From: Arenicola marina
Lineage: Eukaryota; Annelida; Polychaeta; Arenicolidae
Length of the DNA: 64,000 nucleotides
Direction of reading: 5' to 3'
NCBI GenBank assembly: GCA_964019135.1
Contig: OZ025260.1
Coordinates: forward strand, 27,398,254-27,462,253
Shown here: piece by piece, positions 1-11,540 of the stretch
How the letters are laid out: each line of letters starts with the position of its first letter
How positions within the stretch are numbered: position 1 is the first letter of the stretch
Program-made: the position numbers and the translations under genes
The notes under the pieces: model-generated
The model's database searches: none
What the model saw: only the letters and a program-made list of their open reading frames with translations
What the model was told of the DNA's origin: nothing

Positions 1-1144
1 CAACACCTCATTCCTCCCTACCCTGATATCATTTATAAAAATAGAGAAGGCAAGCATCTAAACTCCGAAAGGGGAAGCCCCTCAACGCTCCACCCACCCT
101 GCTTTAGCCAAACATTGACGTCATTGCTAAAAATAGTGCATACGCGCCCCCACGCCCCCTCCATCAACCACCCTCTCCTCATCGCCTCAACACTAAAAAT
201 AGAGCATGCGTGCATAACCACTCCACCCTTCCCCAAGCGTCTCTCACCACCTGTTTTTCTAACCAAAGTGTAAAGGTAGGCATGGAAAATTAATTCTCTC
301 TAGCCAACTCAATGTAAGGAGCGGAACAAACCAGTGATGGGGATCTCACTCTTTTCGGCTGTCTTTGGTAGAAATGTTCCGTCAGTAAATTATACTGACT
401 GATACTGATCACACAGCACCCTCACTGTGTGCAAAAACTTCGGTTACCCCGTCATTTGCACTATGGTAGTCTAAGAACGGCCCGCGTGCTTTGTAAAAGG
501 GGATCGAGGATAAACTAACGGGCACATAAATCTTTGACAAAACCACCAATGTGCCCTGATTAAACACTCAAAACTGTCGAAACGCCACTACATCGTCATC
601 TTTAGACTAACTATCGGAGTAATCTCAACAGGACATCCAACGTACGTTATGTCTGACAAAACTATTAGTTATAAGTAAAACAAGCCTATCACTTTCTGTT
701 GAAGCCTTACGTTTAAAAATAACAACTACCCAGAGAAAAAACTATAAACACCAGAACTCATGTTCTCAATCGAAAACAGGGAACTGAATTCAATATTGTC
801 TTTACATTACTGCTCACCCTCATCTCGAAATCCAATGAACAGCCAGCTGGGGTGAACTGCGCACACCCCATTACATCCACCCGCCTACCCTCACCTTCAA
901 GCCAAGAGACAAGCCTCAACACGCTCAGTGGTGACTAGTACTGGCTTTTCCTGGCGACACGCTTCGGTGACTCCACCGGTCTGGGTAGCCTCTCAAATTA
1001 ATGCATTGGTGTCCTTGGGGTGCGGGCGGGGGAGGGGAGGGGAGGGGGGTCGGGAGAACATTACTCACTCATAGGTGGTAGTATCGGAGGGGCGACATGC
1101 TAAATAGGGGCGCGACTCGATGAACTCGGTGAATGCGGCAACCA
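1..1144. other. Intergenic, no gene seen
   Basis: No convincing exon, RNA gene or repeat family was recognised here. Open frames are short and lack domain-like composition. A purine-rich (G-rich) stretch lies at about 1021-1060. Confidence 0.5.
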
Positions 1145-1300
1145 TGTAGGAAAAACGGTCGGACTAGGAGGGAGGGGGGAAAAGAGGCTGAGGGAGGGCG
1201 ACTAATTTTACAAGATAACTGCTGTCTTTGCAGTTACCTGACGATGACACAGCTTAACGTCACTACATGATTGTGAATACCGTTCACCGTCATGGTTGGG
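1145..1300 (+). repeat. Local direct repeat, copy 1
   Basis: Diverged partner of 1617-1792. Shared anchors in the same order are ACGGTCGGACTAGGAGG, GAGGGCGACT, TTTGCAGTTA/CTTGCAGTTA, GATGACACA, GTGATTGTGAA-like text, CCGTTCAC and TCATGGTTGGG. The offset is about 475 bp. Both copies contain an acceptor-like TTGCAG, but no open reading frame is conserved between them, so a non-coding segmental duplication is the simplest reading. Confidence 0.7.
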
Positions 1301-1616
1301 TGAGGGTAGGAGGGGATCGGCTTTCGGGCGGGAGGGGCGGGGCCAGTAATATCGGGAGTTGGTCGCTGGATGAGGAGCAGGGGGTTGGCGCCCTCTTATT
1401 GTAAGAGAAAAGAGTAATGACAGTTGTTTGATGAGACAGTCTATTATTTCAATACTAATAAGCGCCTGTATGCTCTCCACCTCAGGTAGTTTTTCATCTG
1501 CAAGCAATTAATACGTCGACCAGAAAGGTGAATGGGTTGACCTCTACAACATAAGCAACCAGCTGTCAGGTATTAATTGTCTTCTCTTACCGCTCCTCCG
1601 TGGAAGCTATAGGTGT

Positions 1617-1792
1617 AGGGATAACGGTCGGACTAGGAGGAATGGGGAGAAAGGGGTATCGGGGCTGAGAGAGGGCGACTGATTTGACAAGATAATTATG
1701 AACTACTGTCCTTGCAGTTAACCCGCGATGACACATCCATGACGTCACTCCGTGATTGTGAAATACCGTTCACTATCATGGTTGGGAGGGTG
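1617..1792 (+). repeat. Local direct repeat, copy 2
   Basis: Second diverged copy of the segment at 1145-1300, with small indels. It is followed by a G-rich low-complexity stretch at about 1820-1950. Confidence 0.7.
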
Positions 1793-2029
1793 TAGTAAGG
1801 GGTCTAGCTAGTTGAGTGGGAAGGGGGGGGGGCGTGAACAGGGGTGGGGGTCATGGGGGTGGGGAGTTTTGCTTGGGGAGGGGTAGTTTACGGGAGGGGT
1901 GGGGGGTATAGGAGATACATGTGGGGAATGGGGGGGGGGTACAAACCTTTACGCGCCAGGTGGCCATAGGAGACCGGAGCGTATGCGCGCCGACAAAAGC
2001 GTTACCCCCAAGAAGCGTTACCCCCAGCG

Positions 2030-3154
2030 ATTTACGAATTATCCTGACGCAGCTTCTACTACTGGGGTCACTGGCGCATTGCATTTCTAGTGATTCTAGG
2101 TTTTCCTTCAAAAACTCCTCGTGTTGACGGCGTTGCTTCGCCTTGTATGAGGCATAGCTTATAGTTTTTCCCCTTAAATCGCATTTTAATAGATCCCAGA
2201 GCAATCCTTTATCTTTAGTTTCCGAATACGTTTCCATCAAATCTCTTATACCTTTTTGTATCATAGTTACGTATTCTTTGCCTCTCAAGAGTGAATTTCC
2301 AAAATCCCCCTCCTCTGCGTGTTTCTTTGTTGCTATCGAGTTCTATACTAATGTTTGAGTGGTCTGAATGGGATCCATAATTAATATCTGTAAGTGTGAT
2401 GCTGTATCCTAGTTGGACTGAAGTGAAGAATAGATCTATTCTGGAATGAACCATTCCGCCCCTTGTGTTTTGTCTTCTTGTAAAGCGCTTGGTGGAAGGG
2501 TTACGAATTCTCCAGATGTCATGTAGGTCATAGTCGTCTGTAAATTGTATTAACTGATTTGCAAAGTCGCTTGGATTTTCTTTTGTACCCCCGCTTTTAT
2601 CAATCTCAGGGTTAATGCATACATTAAAGTCTCCACCAATTATTATAATAGTTCCTGTATATTCCTTCAGAATGTCTGAGATTACCTTTAAATATATCGC
2701 TTGTTTTTTAGGGTAGTCTTTAGTTGGAGCATATATTTTTCATCAATGTGTATCTTTTGTCATTGATATCTATATCTAGAAGGATGTATCTACCATCGTC
2801 GTCCTTTAACTCTTTGTGTATAAGGCAGTCGATGTATGGTGGAATAAAAATAGCTACGCCACGTGCTCTTTTTGTTCCATGGGAGAAAAATAGTTTACCT
2901 TTCAGTTCATTTCTCCATTTGCCTTCAAGGCTAATGTCTGTATGTGTTTCTCGCAAAAAATCGATACTTTTATGATTGTCTTTGATATGTTTAAATACAC
3001 TTTTCCTTTTGATTTCATCTCCTAGTCCTCGCGCGTTGAAAGTTTTATCGTATCCATTTGTAAACATTTTGCTCTTCGATAAAGAGTGATCATAAGAGAA
3101 CCTCTCGCTTGCTGAAGCTTTTTGTAAATGGGTCAGTTTCTTGGGAGTAGTCAT
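2030..3154 (-). pseudogene. Broken LINE-type (non-LTR) retrotransposon, endonuclease part
   Basis: Three consecutive minus-strand frames read as one apurinic-type endonuclease (EEP fold) of a non-LTR retrotransposon. The first block (3154 to about 2720) carries the N-terminal part with an ARG-LGDEIKR-like region and the FLRETHTD stretch, where the LINE family has its catalytic Glu. A frame change occurs at about 2725-2745 in an A-rich run, and another near 2450-2290. The middle block carries GGDFNVCINP (about 2630-2605) and SDHSNI (about 2370), the D-x-N and S-D-H motifs of the family. The last block, below about 2290, contains the lysine/glutamate-rich helix YKAKQRRQHEEFLKENLES that usually follows the endonuclease. 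No reverse transcriptase follows, so this is a 3'-deleted, frameshifted relic. Family assignment within LINEs was not possible. Confidence 0.8.
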
Positions 3155-3769
3155 TTCAATACAATGTTGGTGAGAAAAAAACAGCGTTCAAACCCAATAC
3201 GTCAAACCGTCACGCAAAAAACCATAACATAACCTCGTATTTAAATTCAGCTTTGCGAAATAGTGCGTAGTAGAGTAACTTCAATTAAATTGAATTGTGC
3301 TCACATTGGCTGGGATTTGCCTTGCCGGGAGACATCACACACATTTGAGGGACTTACAACTAACCACAACTGGGCATACATGCAGGGGTGGCGTCGGTCT
3401 TAGACAGGGCGTCAATATCTCGTATACCTGCTATACTCTCATAAATCGATCTGTTTAGTCGGTGTACCTCAAACGCTGGTAAAGCAATTCATTAGGTAAC
3501 GTGCATAATGTTGTGGGTGTGGATTCTATCAGCGTGGGGGGGGGGTCGACGGCAAATGCGCCAAGGATCCAGAGATTATGTACTGTAACCAAAGCGGACA
3601 CCAATTGAAACGTCTCATATTGAGATGTGTCTTAATTCATGACAACAGCGACCGCCGATTACCAACCTCCCAAATTTATGCTTGGTTGTGTCTTCAATAT
3701 GATTAACTATTAATAACCACGCATCCAATTATTTCCGAAATGATTCGTCTCTCAGTGTCTTCCACCCCC

Positions 3770-4010
3770 GCATGTACTACACCCACCACCGCTCACCCCC
3801 CCCCCCCCCACCCCTTCTAATGTACTAGACACACACCCGCTCATCCCAACCCCTCAGGTACTAAACCCACCTCCGCTCACCCCACCTCTCATGTACTACA
3901 CCCACCTCTGCTCATCCCACCCCCTCATGTACTACACCCACCTCCGCTCATACCACCCTCTCATGTACTACATCCACCCCCATCATTCCACCCCTCTTGT
4001 ACTCCTCATG
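3770..4010 (+). repeat. Minisatellite, ~35-bp units
   Basis: About six degenerate units begin with CATGTACTACACCCACC and continue with CCGCTCACCCCACC-type text. They are separated by C-runs of variable length and abut the possible exon at 4046. Confidence 0.85.
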
Positions 4011-4045
4011 TGCCCCTCACTCTTTCTGAAAATTATTTCTCTTAC

Positions 4046-4372
4046 AAACAATGAGCACCAAATTGCATAGCTAGATATGAAAGCTACACTGAATTTTTGC
4101 GTCATTCCAGCAATATTCAGGATCATAGAAATCAGGACCGCCGTGACCTGGAACGCCCCAAGCACTCTGGATGTCCTCTGGCAGTAATCGGCGTAAGTCT
4201 TGGGCGAGGTCTCCAGAGGCTCGAGGTAGATGGCCGGAGGGGCCTCGGGAGCAGGGTACCCTGGCCACGACTCCCCGCCATCGGGGGGGAGCGGCACCAG
4301 GGTCTCATGACCTGCCGGATCCAAACCCGGATCCAAATGTCCAAACCCTTGTGGCCGTTGTCCCTCAGTCAC
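4046..4372 (-). CDS. Possible internal exon of an unknown membrane protein
   Basis: A minus-strand open frame encodes a proline-rich stretch (PGYPAPEAPPAIYLEPLETSP) followed by two adjacent hydrophobic segments (VLGAFQVTAVLISMILNIAG and FSVAFISSYAIWCSLF). A good donor, GTAAGAG, follows directly after codon TTT; its GT is the complement of 4044-4045. That order (cytosolic Pro-rich tail, then hydrophobic hairpin) resembles four-span MS4A- or dispanin-like proteins, but I cannot name the family. There is no in-frame ATG near the 5' end. The frame opens just upstream of 4372, so the true 5' border is probably a splice acceptor. I found no partner exon in the window. It may be a pseudogene fragment or chance. 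Confidence 0.3.
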
Positions 4373-4399
4373 GTGATTTTAAGTCACCATCGTTGAAGC

Positions 4400-6194
4400 G
4401 TATCCCTTGCCTGAGGTTTCCAACTCCGCAACCTGACGATACGTTAAGAAAATCAAACCATGACGTAAGTGTCTCCGGAGGCCAGGATCACCCGATAAAC
4501 GAAGGTCATATATAAACACAGAATAGTGTAACTCTACAGTAAACTATTACTGCAGTCTTAATAATAATTCTGATTAAGCAGAATTTACTTTATGGCTGCG
4601 TGGAGAATTATTGGAGTATTACATTATGGGAATACGTGTTGGTATCACGCCTACCCGATGGTGAGACGAACGAATGGACTCGTCCAAGGGGAATCCCCCT
4701 GACAACGCGGATTGTTTACCAATTAACGTCAGCCGCGAGACGATGCAGCGGCAGTTTACACGGGGGTTCACTTGATTCTCAACCACCAACGAAATGAGAG
4801 GTAAGACATCTGACAGCGGCATGTTGAAGTTTATTGACAATGAAAAACTTTTCATTTGTCACAAATTGTGTTGGTCGCTTGTTAAATTTAAGTGTGGTTC
4901 ATAAATCAATATCAATAGCCTCTATTGGTTTTAGAGAATCAAGATATCTCGTTTTATTTGTCTCCCTAAACCTCCCTAAAAAAGTAAGCTCATTATTCTT
5001 GAGATCTGTGACCGTGATATTTGAATCATATATCCTAATTTATGAGCCAGGAATATCATCGGTAAGCAGAATATTACTGTCATCCATTTTTACGGTTATA
5101 AAGGACGATTGTTCGGCATTTGGGCCACTCACTTTCTATGTTAGTCTTGGTTTACATACAATAATACAATAAATTAATGGATGTGATTAATATAAAACTC
5201 CTATTGGTCTCCTAATTTTAGCTTTCTACAAGCTCTTTTTTTAATACAAAGCTTGACACTTGAATAAGTTTTTGTCAATCTGCTAATCAAGCAGGTCTCT
5301 TTGGGAAACGGGTATGATTGTTAGCGAGGTGCATGATGTTCTAATTTCAATGATAATGCTAATGCCTTTATGAGCATCAGTTACAGAATGCCACCGAAAA
5401 GCAGAGGTCCGAAGTGGCCGAACACACCTGAGTCCGCCCCCGCCCCCCCCCCCCCCCCCCCAAAGAGGTAGCGCACACCTGGGCATGGTCCGTTAGCAAA
5501 CAACACCGGTGCGGCACCCCCGTCACCTTTCTAAGCGGCCTACACAGCTAATCATTGCTCAACTCGTTAAGTCTGGTCGATTGCTACCTGCAATCAATTC
5601 ATCGAGCATAATGTCAGGCGGGCTGCTCACATTGCGAGCACATCCAATGACACGGCGCTACTGCTCCCACATGGCATTGTTGAGGGCTGAGCCAATTCCC
5701 GCACATGAGCTTTAATCTGCACTCTGTTCTAGTGTTTTATGATTTCCTGATTACGTAATTAAACTCTTTGGCGGGGCAACAGGCTCCCTACAGTTTGCCA
5801 CAAAGAATTTGTGTAAAACATGAGCAATCTCTATAATTCATTAATTGATCAGCATAACAACATTGATCGTGTGATGGCCTTGCACATATGCATTGATAAA
5901 CGTCATGTTATCACATTTGATAACATGTAGTGAGTCTAATATACATGGCGAAGATGGTTAGTTTGATTTCGTACCTTATTCCATTGCAGCCCGTATACAT
6001 CGATATGCATTATCTGTTATCTCAATGTGCTTCCTCTACCTTAGCACAGGCCAAGCTTTCTGCTGAGATGCACGGACGTGTCTAAGCCCTCTGCATCTAA
6101 TCTGATTCTATCCGCTGGCTGTCTCTACACTTCTCTAGTCACTTTTCAAAAAATGGTCCTCCACAACTGTTATAACCCTCGAACAAACTGGCCA
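4400..6194. other. Intergenic, no gene seen
   Basis: Mixed-composition sequence with scattered short open frames lacking domain signatures. A C-homopolymer tract lies at about 5436-5461. I see no SINE boxes or clear inverted repeats. Confidence 0.5.
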
Positions 6195-6310
6195 CAGATG
6201 AATAAGTCTTGGGATCAAATCTAGGCCCTGGCACCTAATCGAGATCATGTTTCATCCATTCATCTTTCATCGTCTTGGGAGGTTTCTTTGGCTCAATTTA
6301 GACTGTGTCA
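6195..6310 (+). repeat. SINE family 1, degenerate 3' part
   Basis: This matches the body of the intact SINE at 37690-37886 in the same order: a decayed B-box region (GGGATCAAATCTAGG against GGGTTCGAATCCGGG), then GGCACCTAATC, ATGTTTCAT, TTCATC-TTCATCGTC, GGGAGGTT and CAATTTAG. The A-box half is not recognisable. It abuts the LTR-like segment at 6315. Confidence 0.75.
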
Positions 6311-6314
6311 CAGA

Positions 6315-6513
6315 TGTCATAATGTAAACGTACAAGACTCCGTGACCAACCTACTTATTGGTAATGATTAATTGCCCTTTAACCCTAGCCTCTCTTTCGT
6401 GGGTCTCACGTCATTAATTGGTCATGCGCGGTGGAATCAATTTGTTTGTGCCGGCTTTGGCATTGCGGAATAAAACTTCAAACCTTACGGACGTCTAGCC
6501 GTCAATCACTACA
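6315..6513 (+). mobile_element. Probable 5' LTR of a Ty3/gypsy-type element
   Basis: The segment directly precedes a primer-binding-site-like string TGGTGTCAGAAG (6514-6525) and the gag ORF at 6536. It starts with TGTCAT and ends with ACTACA (TG...CA), and contains AATAAA near 6469, as expected in an R region. The 5' border is a guess because no second LTR is present to compare with. Confidence 0.5.
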
Positions 6514-6535
6514 TGGTGTCAGAAGTTTAAGGAAT

Positions 6536-7852
6536 ATGGAGAACCTCAAACCCCCTGGATATATGCAATTTGATGCTGTTAATCTTGCAGAAGCCTGGCG
6601 TAAATGGGAACAATTGTTCAATGTGTATTTCCTGGCAGCAGAGTTGAACAAAAAGTCGAAAGCTACACAGGTAGCCATTTTGCTCAATCTGGCTGGCCCT
6701 GAAAGCCTTCAGATACATGAAACATTTGTATTTGAGGCAGAAGATGACAAGAATGACATTAAGAAAGTCCTGAAGCAATTCAAGGATTATTGTATGCCGC
6801 AAAGGAACACGGTGTACGAGAGACATAGGTTTTGGAGCCGCAATCAAGAGGAAGGCGAGTCAATCGACCAGTGGACGACTGAGTTAAAGACCCGAGCGTC
6901 AACGTGTGAGTTCGGAGAACAAACTGACTTAATAATCAGAGACAAACTAGTGTTCGGAATACGTAATGAACGAGTAAAAGAACGTTTCTTGAGAGAAACA
7001 GATCTTACGCTGGTGAAAGCATTAACTATTGCCAGAGCTGCTGAGGCATATAAAATGCAGTTACAAGCCATGACGTCAACCGCGGACAGTACGTCACACG
7101 TCTCTATAGATGCCGTCCACAACAAGGTTATGAACAGCAAGGTCACCGCATTTCATACCAGAAAAAAAACATTTAATTCATCCTGCAAATACTGCGGACA
7201 TAGACACGAGCCGCGCAATTGCCCAGCATATGGCAAAGTTTGTCATAACTGTCAAGGAAGAAACCACTTTGCCAATGTGTGCAGGGGAGGCGGACAAAAC
7301 AGAAAGAAGAATCAAAGACCCGTCCACGTGTTACATGACTCAGAAAATGAGAAGGAAAGTGAGTTATTCATTGGTGAATTGTTCATCGGAAACCTGAAGA
7401 AGGATATTGATTGGACTGAAGAACTCTCTTTTGGTCCAGAAAGTGCAAGCGTGAGCTTTAAATTGGATACCGGCGCCAGAGCCAATGTCATTCCCTTTGA
7501 CAAATATCGTGAAATTCAAGTCGAGAATTCAATGAAAGCTACCAATGTCCTATTAACAGGTATTGGCAATGGAAAAATCAAGCCCAGAGGTTGCGCCTAT
7601 CTGAGCTGCTCAGTAACACGCCGCAACGACGGTAATCGACAACAGCTGTTATTCTACATCACAGATGAGAAGCTCTCTATATTAGGACGAACAGACTGTG
7701 AGAGCCTGGGACTGCTGCGTCGAGTTAACGCCGTGGTTACTGAGACAGAGCCTCACATCGCCTCCAAGGACGAGCTGCTCAAGGATTATAGAGACTTATT
7801 TCAAGGCCTTGGTCAATACGACAAGGTTTACAATATATGTAGCACTCCGTAG
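6536..7852 (+). CDS. Ty3/gypsy-type retrotransposon gag-protease ORF, truncated
   Basis: An open frame of about 438 codons from ATG 6536; the frame opens further upstream, but this ATG lies 10 nt after the primer-binding-site-like string. The N-terminal half is a retrotransposon gag (capsid-like) with W-x-x-W-like and F-x-x-Y-C spacing. Two zinc knuckles follow: CKYC-GHRH-x4-C, which is one residue short of canonical, and a canonical CX2CX4HX4C (CHNCQGRNHFANVC). An aspartic protease with the active-site triad LDTGA follows about 70 residues later, and a second conserved element, ILGR, comes further on. The frame ends just after the usual pre-reverse-transcriptase linker, at the junction with satellite DNA near 7850. 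RT, RNase H, integrase and the 3' LTR are absent, so the element cannot move on its own. Confidence 0.9.
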   Translation: MENLKPPGYMQFDAVNLAEAWRKWEQLFNVYFLAAELNKKSKATQVAILLNLAGPESLQIHETFVFEAEDDKNDIKKVLKQFKDYCMPQRNTVYERHRFWSRNQEEGESIDQWTTELKTRASTCEFGEQTDLIIRDKLVFGIRNERVKERFLRETDLTLVKALTIARAAEAYKMQLQAMTSTADSTSHVSIDAVHNKVMNSKVTAFHTRKKTFNSSCKYCGHRHEPRNCPAYGKVCHNCQGRNHFANVCRGGGQNRKKNQRPVHVLHDSENEKESELFIGELFIGNLKKDIDWTEELSFGPESASVSFKLDTGARANVIPFDKYREIQVENSMKATNVLLTGIGNGKIKPRGCAYLSCSVTRRNDGNRQQLLFYITDEKLSILGRTDCESLGLLRRVNAVVTETEPHIASKDELLKDYRDLFQGLGQYDKVYNICSTP

Positions 7853-7857
7853 CCCCT

Positions 7858-10115
7858 TGGCCCCCCGTAAGCAACACACTTACCATAAGGCGCAATGCAA
7901 TGAGCTGAAATTGACATCGCGTGCATTTCGGGGCCAAAAAGCAGTGAAGCTTGAAGAGAAGCGGAGCGCTTAAAAGATGGAAAGCCGTTAAAGCATAAAA
8001 TACAAAAATAATAAATACCAAAAAACGATCGTATATAGACCTTTTCATATTATTAAAGGTTTCGCATATCGCGGTTAGTTCTTATAAAGAGAGGAAAAAA
8101 CATTTATCTTCCCGTAAGCAACACATTTCCCGTAAGCAACACATTCCTTTTTCTACTAAATAATGAAGTTTTTTTTTTTTTTCCACTGTCTTTAAGGGGG
8201 TGAAATAAAAGTTTAGTATGTCTGGGCTAGTCCTTATACAGAGAGTTAAAACATTTAGCTTCCCGTAAGCAACACATTCCTTTTTCTATTAAATAATAAA
8301 GCTTTATTTTTTATTTTTCCACTGTCTATAAGGGGAGGGAATAAAAGTTTATTATAGCTGGGCTATTCCTTATACAGAGAGTTAAAACATTTAGCTTCCC
8401 GTAAGCAACACATTTCCCGTAAGCAACACATTCCTTTTTCTATTAAATAACAAAGCTTTTTTTTCTATTTTTCCACTATCTATAAGGGGAGGGAATAAAA
8501 GTTTATTATATCTGGGCTATTCCTTATAGAGAGAGTTAAAACCTTTAGCTTCCCGTAAGCAACACATTCCTTTTTCTATTAAATAATGAAGCTTTTTTTA
8601 TTTTTCGACTGTCTATAATGGGGTGAAATAAAAGTTTATTATATCTGGGCTAGTCCTTATACAGAGAGTTAAAACATTTAGCTTCCCGTAAACAATGTTT
8701 TCAATATAAATATAGTCTTTTTACTCCCTTCACACTGTCTTAAAAGGGATCTCTTTTGGGGTAATATCAGAAGAGAGGGGCTTGGTATTCTACAGGGGTT
8801 AAAAGAAAGAGACGCCGTACTGTAAGCAACACACTTCCTATATACAACACACTCCTTTTAATTGTATATAATAAAGCATACATTGTTTTATTTCTACTGT
8901 CACTAATGGAGCGAAATATCTTAACATGTTTTCAATATAAATATATTCTTTTTACTCCCTTCACACTGTCTTAAAAGGGATCTCTTTTGGGGTATTATCA
9001 GAAGAAAGGGGCTTGGTATTCTACAGGGGTTAAAAGAAAGAGACGCCGTACTGTAAGCAACACACTTCCTATATACAACACACTGCTTTTAATTGTATAT
9101 AATAAAGCATATTTTATTATATTTCTACTGTCACTAATGGAGCGACATATCTTTACATATTTTCATTATAAGAATAGTCTTTTTACTTCCTTCACACTTC
9201 GAGAAAGAAAGAGACGCCGTACTGTAAGCAACACACTTCCTATATACAACACACTCATTTTAATTGTATATAATAAAGCTTTTTTTTTTATTTCTACTGT
9301 CACTAATGGAGCGAAATATCTTTATATATTTTCATTATAAGAATAGTCTTTTTACTTCCTTCGCACTGTCTTAAAAGGGATCTATTTTGGGGTAATATCA
9401 GAAGAAAGGGGCTTGGTATTCTACAGGGGTAAAGAAAAGGACGCCGTACTGTAAGCAGCACATCTCCCGTATAGAACACACTCCATAATGAACCATACTT
9501 CGTTATATTTCTACTGTCACTAATGGAGCGAAATATCTTAACATGTTTTCAATATAAATATAGTCTTTTTACTCCCTTCACACTGTCTTAAAAGGGATCT
9601 CTTTTGGGGTAATATCAGAAGAAAGGGGCTTGGTATTCTATAGGGGTAAAGGAAAAAGACTACGTACTGTAAGCAACACATTTCTCGCATACAACACAAT
9701 CCTTTTTTTAAATAATAATGATTTTTTTCTTTCCACTGTCTTTAAGGTAGAGAAATAACCGTTTATTATATCTGGGCTGGATCTTATATAAGAGAGTGAA
9801 AACCTTTAGCTTCCTGTAAGCCACACATTTCCCGTAAACATTTTTTTTTCTTTTTAATAAAGCTTTTCCACATCCTTTGCGCTGTCTGAAAAGGGATCTA
9901 TTTTTGTTATATCAGAACAAAGGGGCTTGGTAGTCTAAAGGGGTTACAATAATAGGACGCCGTACAGTAAGCAACATATTCCTTTTTCTGTCATATAACA
10001 AATCATTGTTTTTTTCTTTTCCACTATCTAAAATGTAGCGAAATAACCGTTTAGTATATGAGGGCTAGTTACAGAGAGGAAAAACATTTTGCTTGTCGCA
10101 AGCAACGCATTTGCT
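7858..10115 (+). repeat. Satellite array 1 (mixed module types)
   Basis: Tandem modules each carry GTAAGCAACACATT or a close variant. Modules at about 8080-8700 are 130-150 bp: box, TTCCTTTTTCTATTAAATAATAAAGC, T-run, CACTGTCTATAAGGGG, AAATAAAAGTTTATTATATCTGGGCTAG, GAGAGTTAAAACATTTAGCTTCCC. From about 8700 they alternate with about 230-bp modules that share the layout but carry AAGGGATCTCTTTTGGGGTAATATCAG and GACGCCGTACTGTAAGCAACAC. Copies here are much more divergent than in array 2, as expected of the older edge of a satellite. The left end is the truncated gag ORF. Confidence 0.9.
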
Positions 10116-11302
10116 GTTGTAGCTAATTTTGGACAGGGGAACCAGCGCTTCGGTAAGGAGAAGTAGAACGATCGGACGATTACTCGGCAGGGGGCGTATG
10201 GGAGAGATTGGGTTGTAAACAGCCGCCAGGACCGGAAAGAAGGCCCAGGAAAGAAGAAGGAGCAAGTTCGGGATTTAAAAGATTTAGAGGATTCAAGTAT
10301 TTATCGCCAGTATATTCATGAATAGTTTATGTATCTTTTTATGCAAGTTGTGTGACCATGGTGGTTTAGATATAATTATCAGTTTATTTACCGAGAGACT
10401 TACGCCATGTATATATTTTAGTTATATTGATAGATTGATCATACATTTGTATGTGGTGGCAGCGATTGTTTGAGCTAACCCGTAATAAATCACCTCAATT
10501 GTAACTACTTTCTTGTTACCTTATTTTTTTTACGGGTTATTAAAGCTAGGGTACACTGAGACAACCGAGAATGCTTTGTTATATCGCGGCTTAAGATGCC
10601 CCCTTCTTGACATAACATCAAAGATATACACTTTCTGCACGCTACAATTTTTTGTGGCAGAGGTGGGATTCTGCCACATATACCCTTGGCACGCTACAGG
10701 TTTGGTGGGATTTTTCCCACATACACCCTTGGCACGCTACACTGTGAACAACACTCGCTTTCATTTGTATAGAGCTTTTTCATATCTTGCCCATTGTCTT
10801 CAAATTGATCTCTGTGTCAGCGCATTACTCACGGACCACACTTTTATTGTCTTAATAATATAGTCTTTCCTCTTCCTACGCACCGACTTAGGTTGGGCGG
10901 TCAACAGCACTAATATTACAAAATAAAAAAAGTGGTCAATGCTTACTGTATGTTATCTGGAGCGAAGCATGTGATGACTATGCTGTTCAAACAGTTGAAA
11001 TACGGCTCAGGTCAAAATATATTGCTGATTAAAATCCTGGCATGTTATTGGTCACACATCCTTATAATATTATATTATAATATCCAAACGCCTGGTGCTC
11101 CGCTTTTGATTGTATGTGGCCTAAAACTTGATTGCAACATGATTGCAACCACCATAATTGTTGAATTGCCTGTGCGTCCTTGATCCTTTTGGTATCTCTG
11201 TGTGACCAGATATGCAGATATGCACTCATATGCATATACACTGTATCCGTCAGGGCACCACACATGTATCCTATTTCTTTAAGAACATAGAAGATGGTTG
11301 TT
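10116..11302. other. Spacer between satellite arrays; possible LTR fragment
   Basis: No gene was recognised. At about 10111-10455 the text begins TGTTGTAGCTAATTTT and is followed by TGGTGGCAGCG (10452-10462), which resembles a retroelement primer-binding site, so a solo or partial LTR is possible but unproven. At about 10637-10745 a local two-copy repeat has units of CACGCTACA...GTGGGATT...CCACATA-CACCCTTGG. Confidence 0.4.
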
Positions 11303-11540
11303 GGTTGTATATTCAGGACGCTTTAACCACTTGTGGTCATATCAGGTCAATGGGAGGAGATAGGGAAGAGCAGAGCCATGTCCCAGGGGTATCCCCCTAC
11401 TCTTTGCAAACTAAGATACGGTATCTGTATCCTGCAACCACACAGACATAACAGCGGAGCTTGAACTACCAATCCACTGTGATTAGGCTTCCAGGTGGTC
11501 AGAGCGACCGCTCGAACCCACTGAGCTATCGGGCGGCCCC
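11303..11540 (-). repeat. SINE family 2, copy 1 (tRNA-derived)
   Basis: Read on the minus strand, the head GGGGCCGCCCGATAGCTCAG carries a Pol III A-box (TAGCTCAGTGG) and a B-box-like GTTCAAGCTCC about 85 nt later. The body matches the copy at 55826-56081: CTGTT/CTGTGG, ATGTCTG-GTGG, GCAGGATA-AGAT, TTGCAAA-AGTAG, GGGACATGGCTC-GCTCTTCCCT, CTCCCATTGAC, GATATG-CCA, GTGGTTAAAGCGTCCTGAAT. No clear target-site duplication remains. Confidence 0.85.

Noticed and set aside
10111-10460. A definite solo LTR.
   Set aside because: Only a PBS-like string and a TG start support it; without a second copy the borders and identity are unproven.
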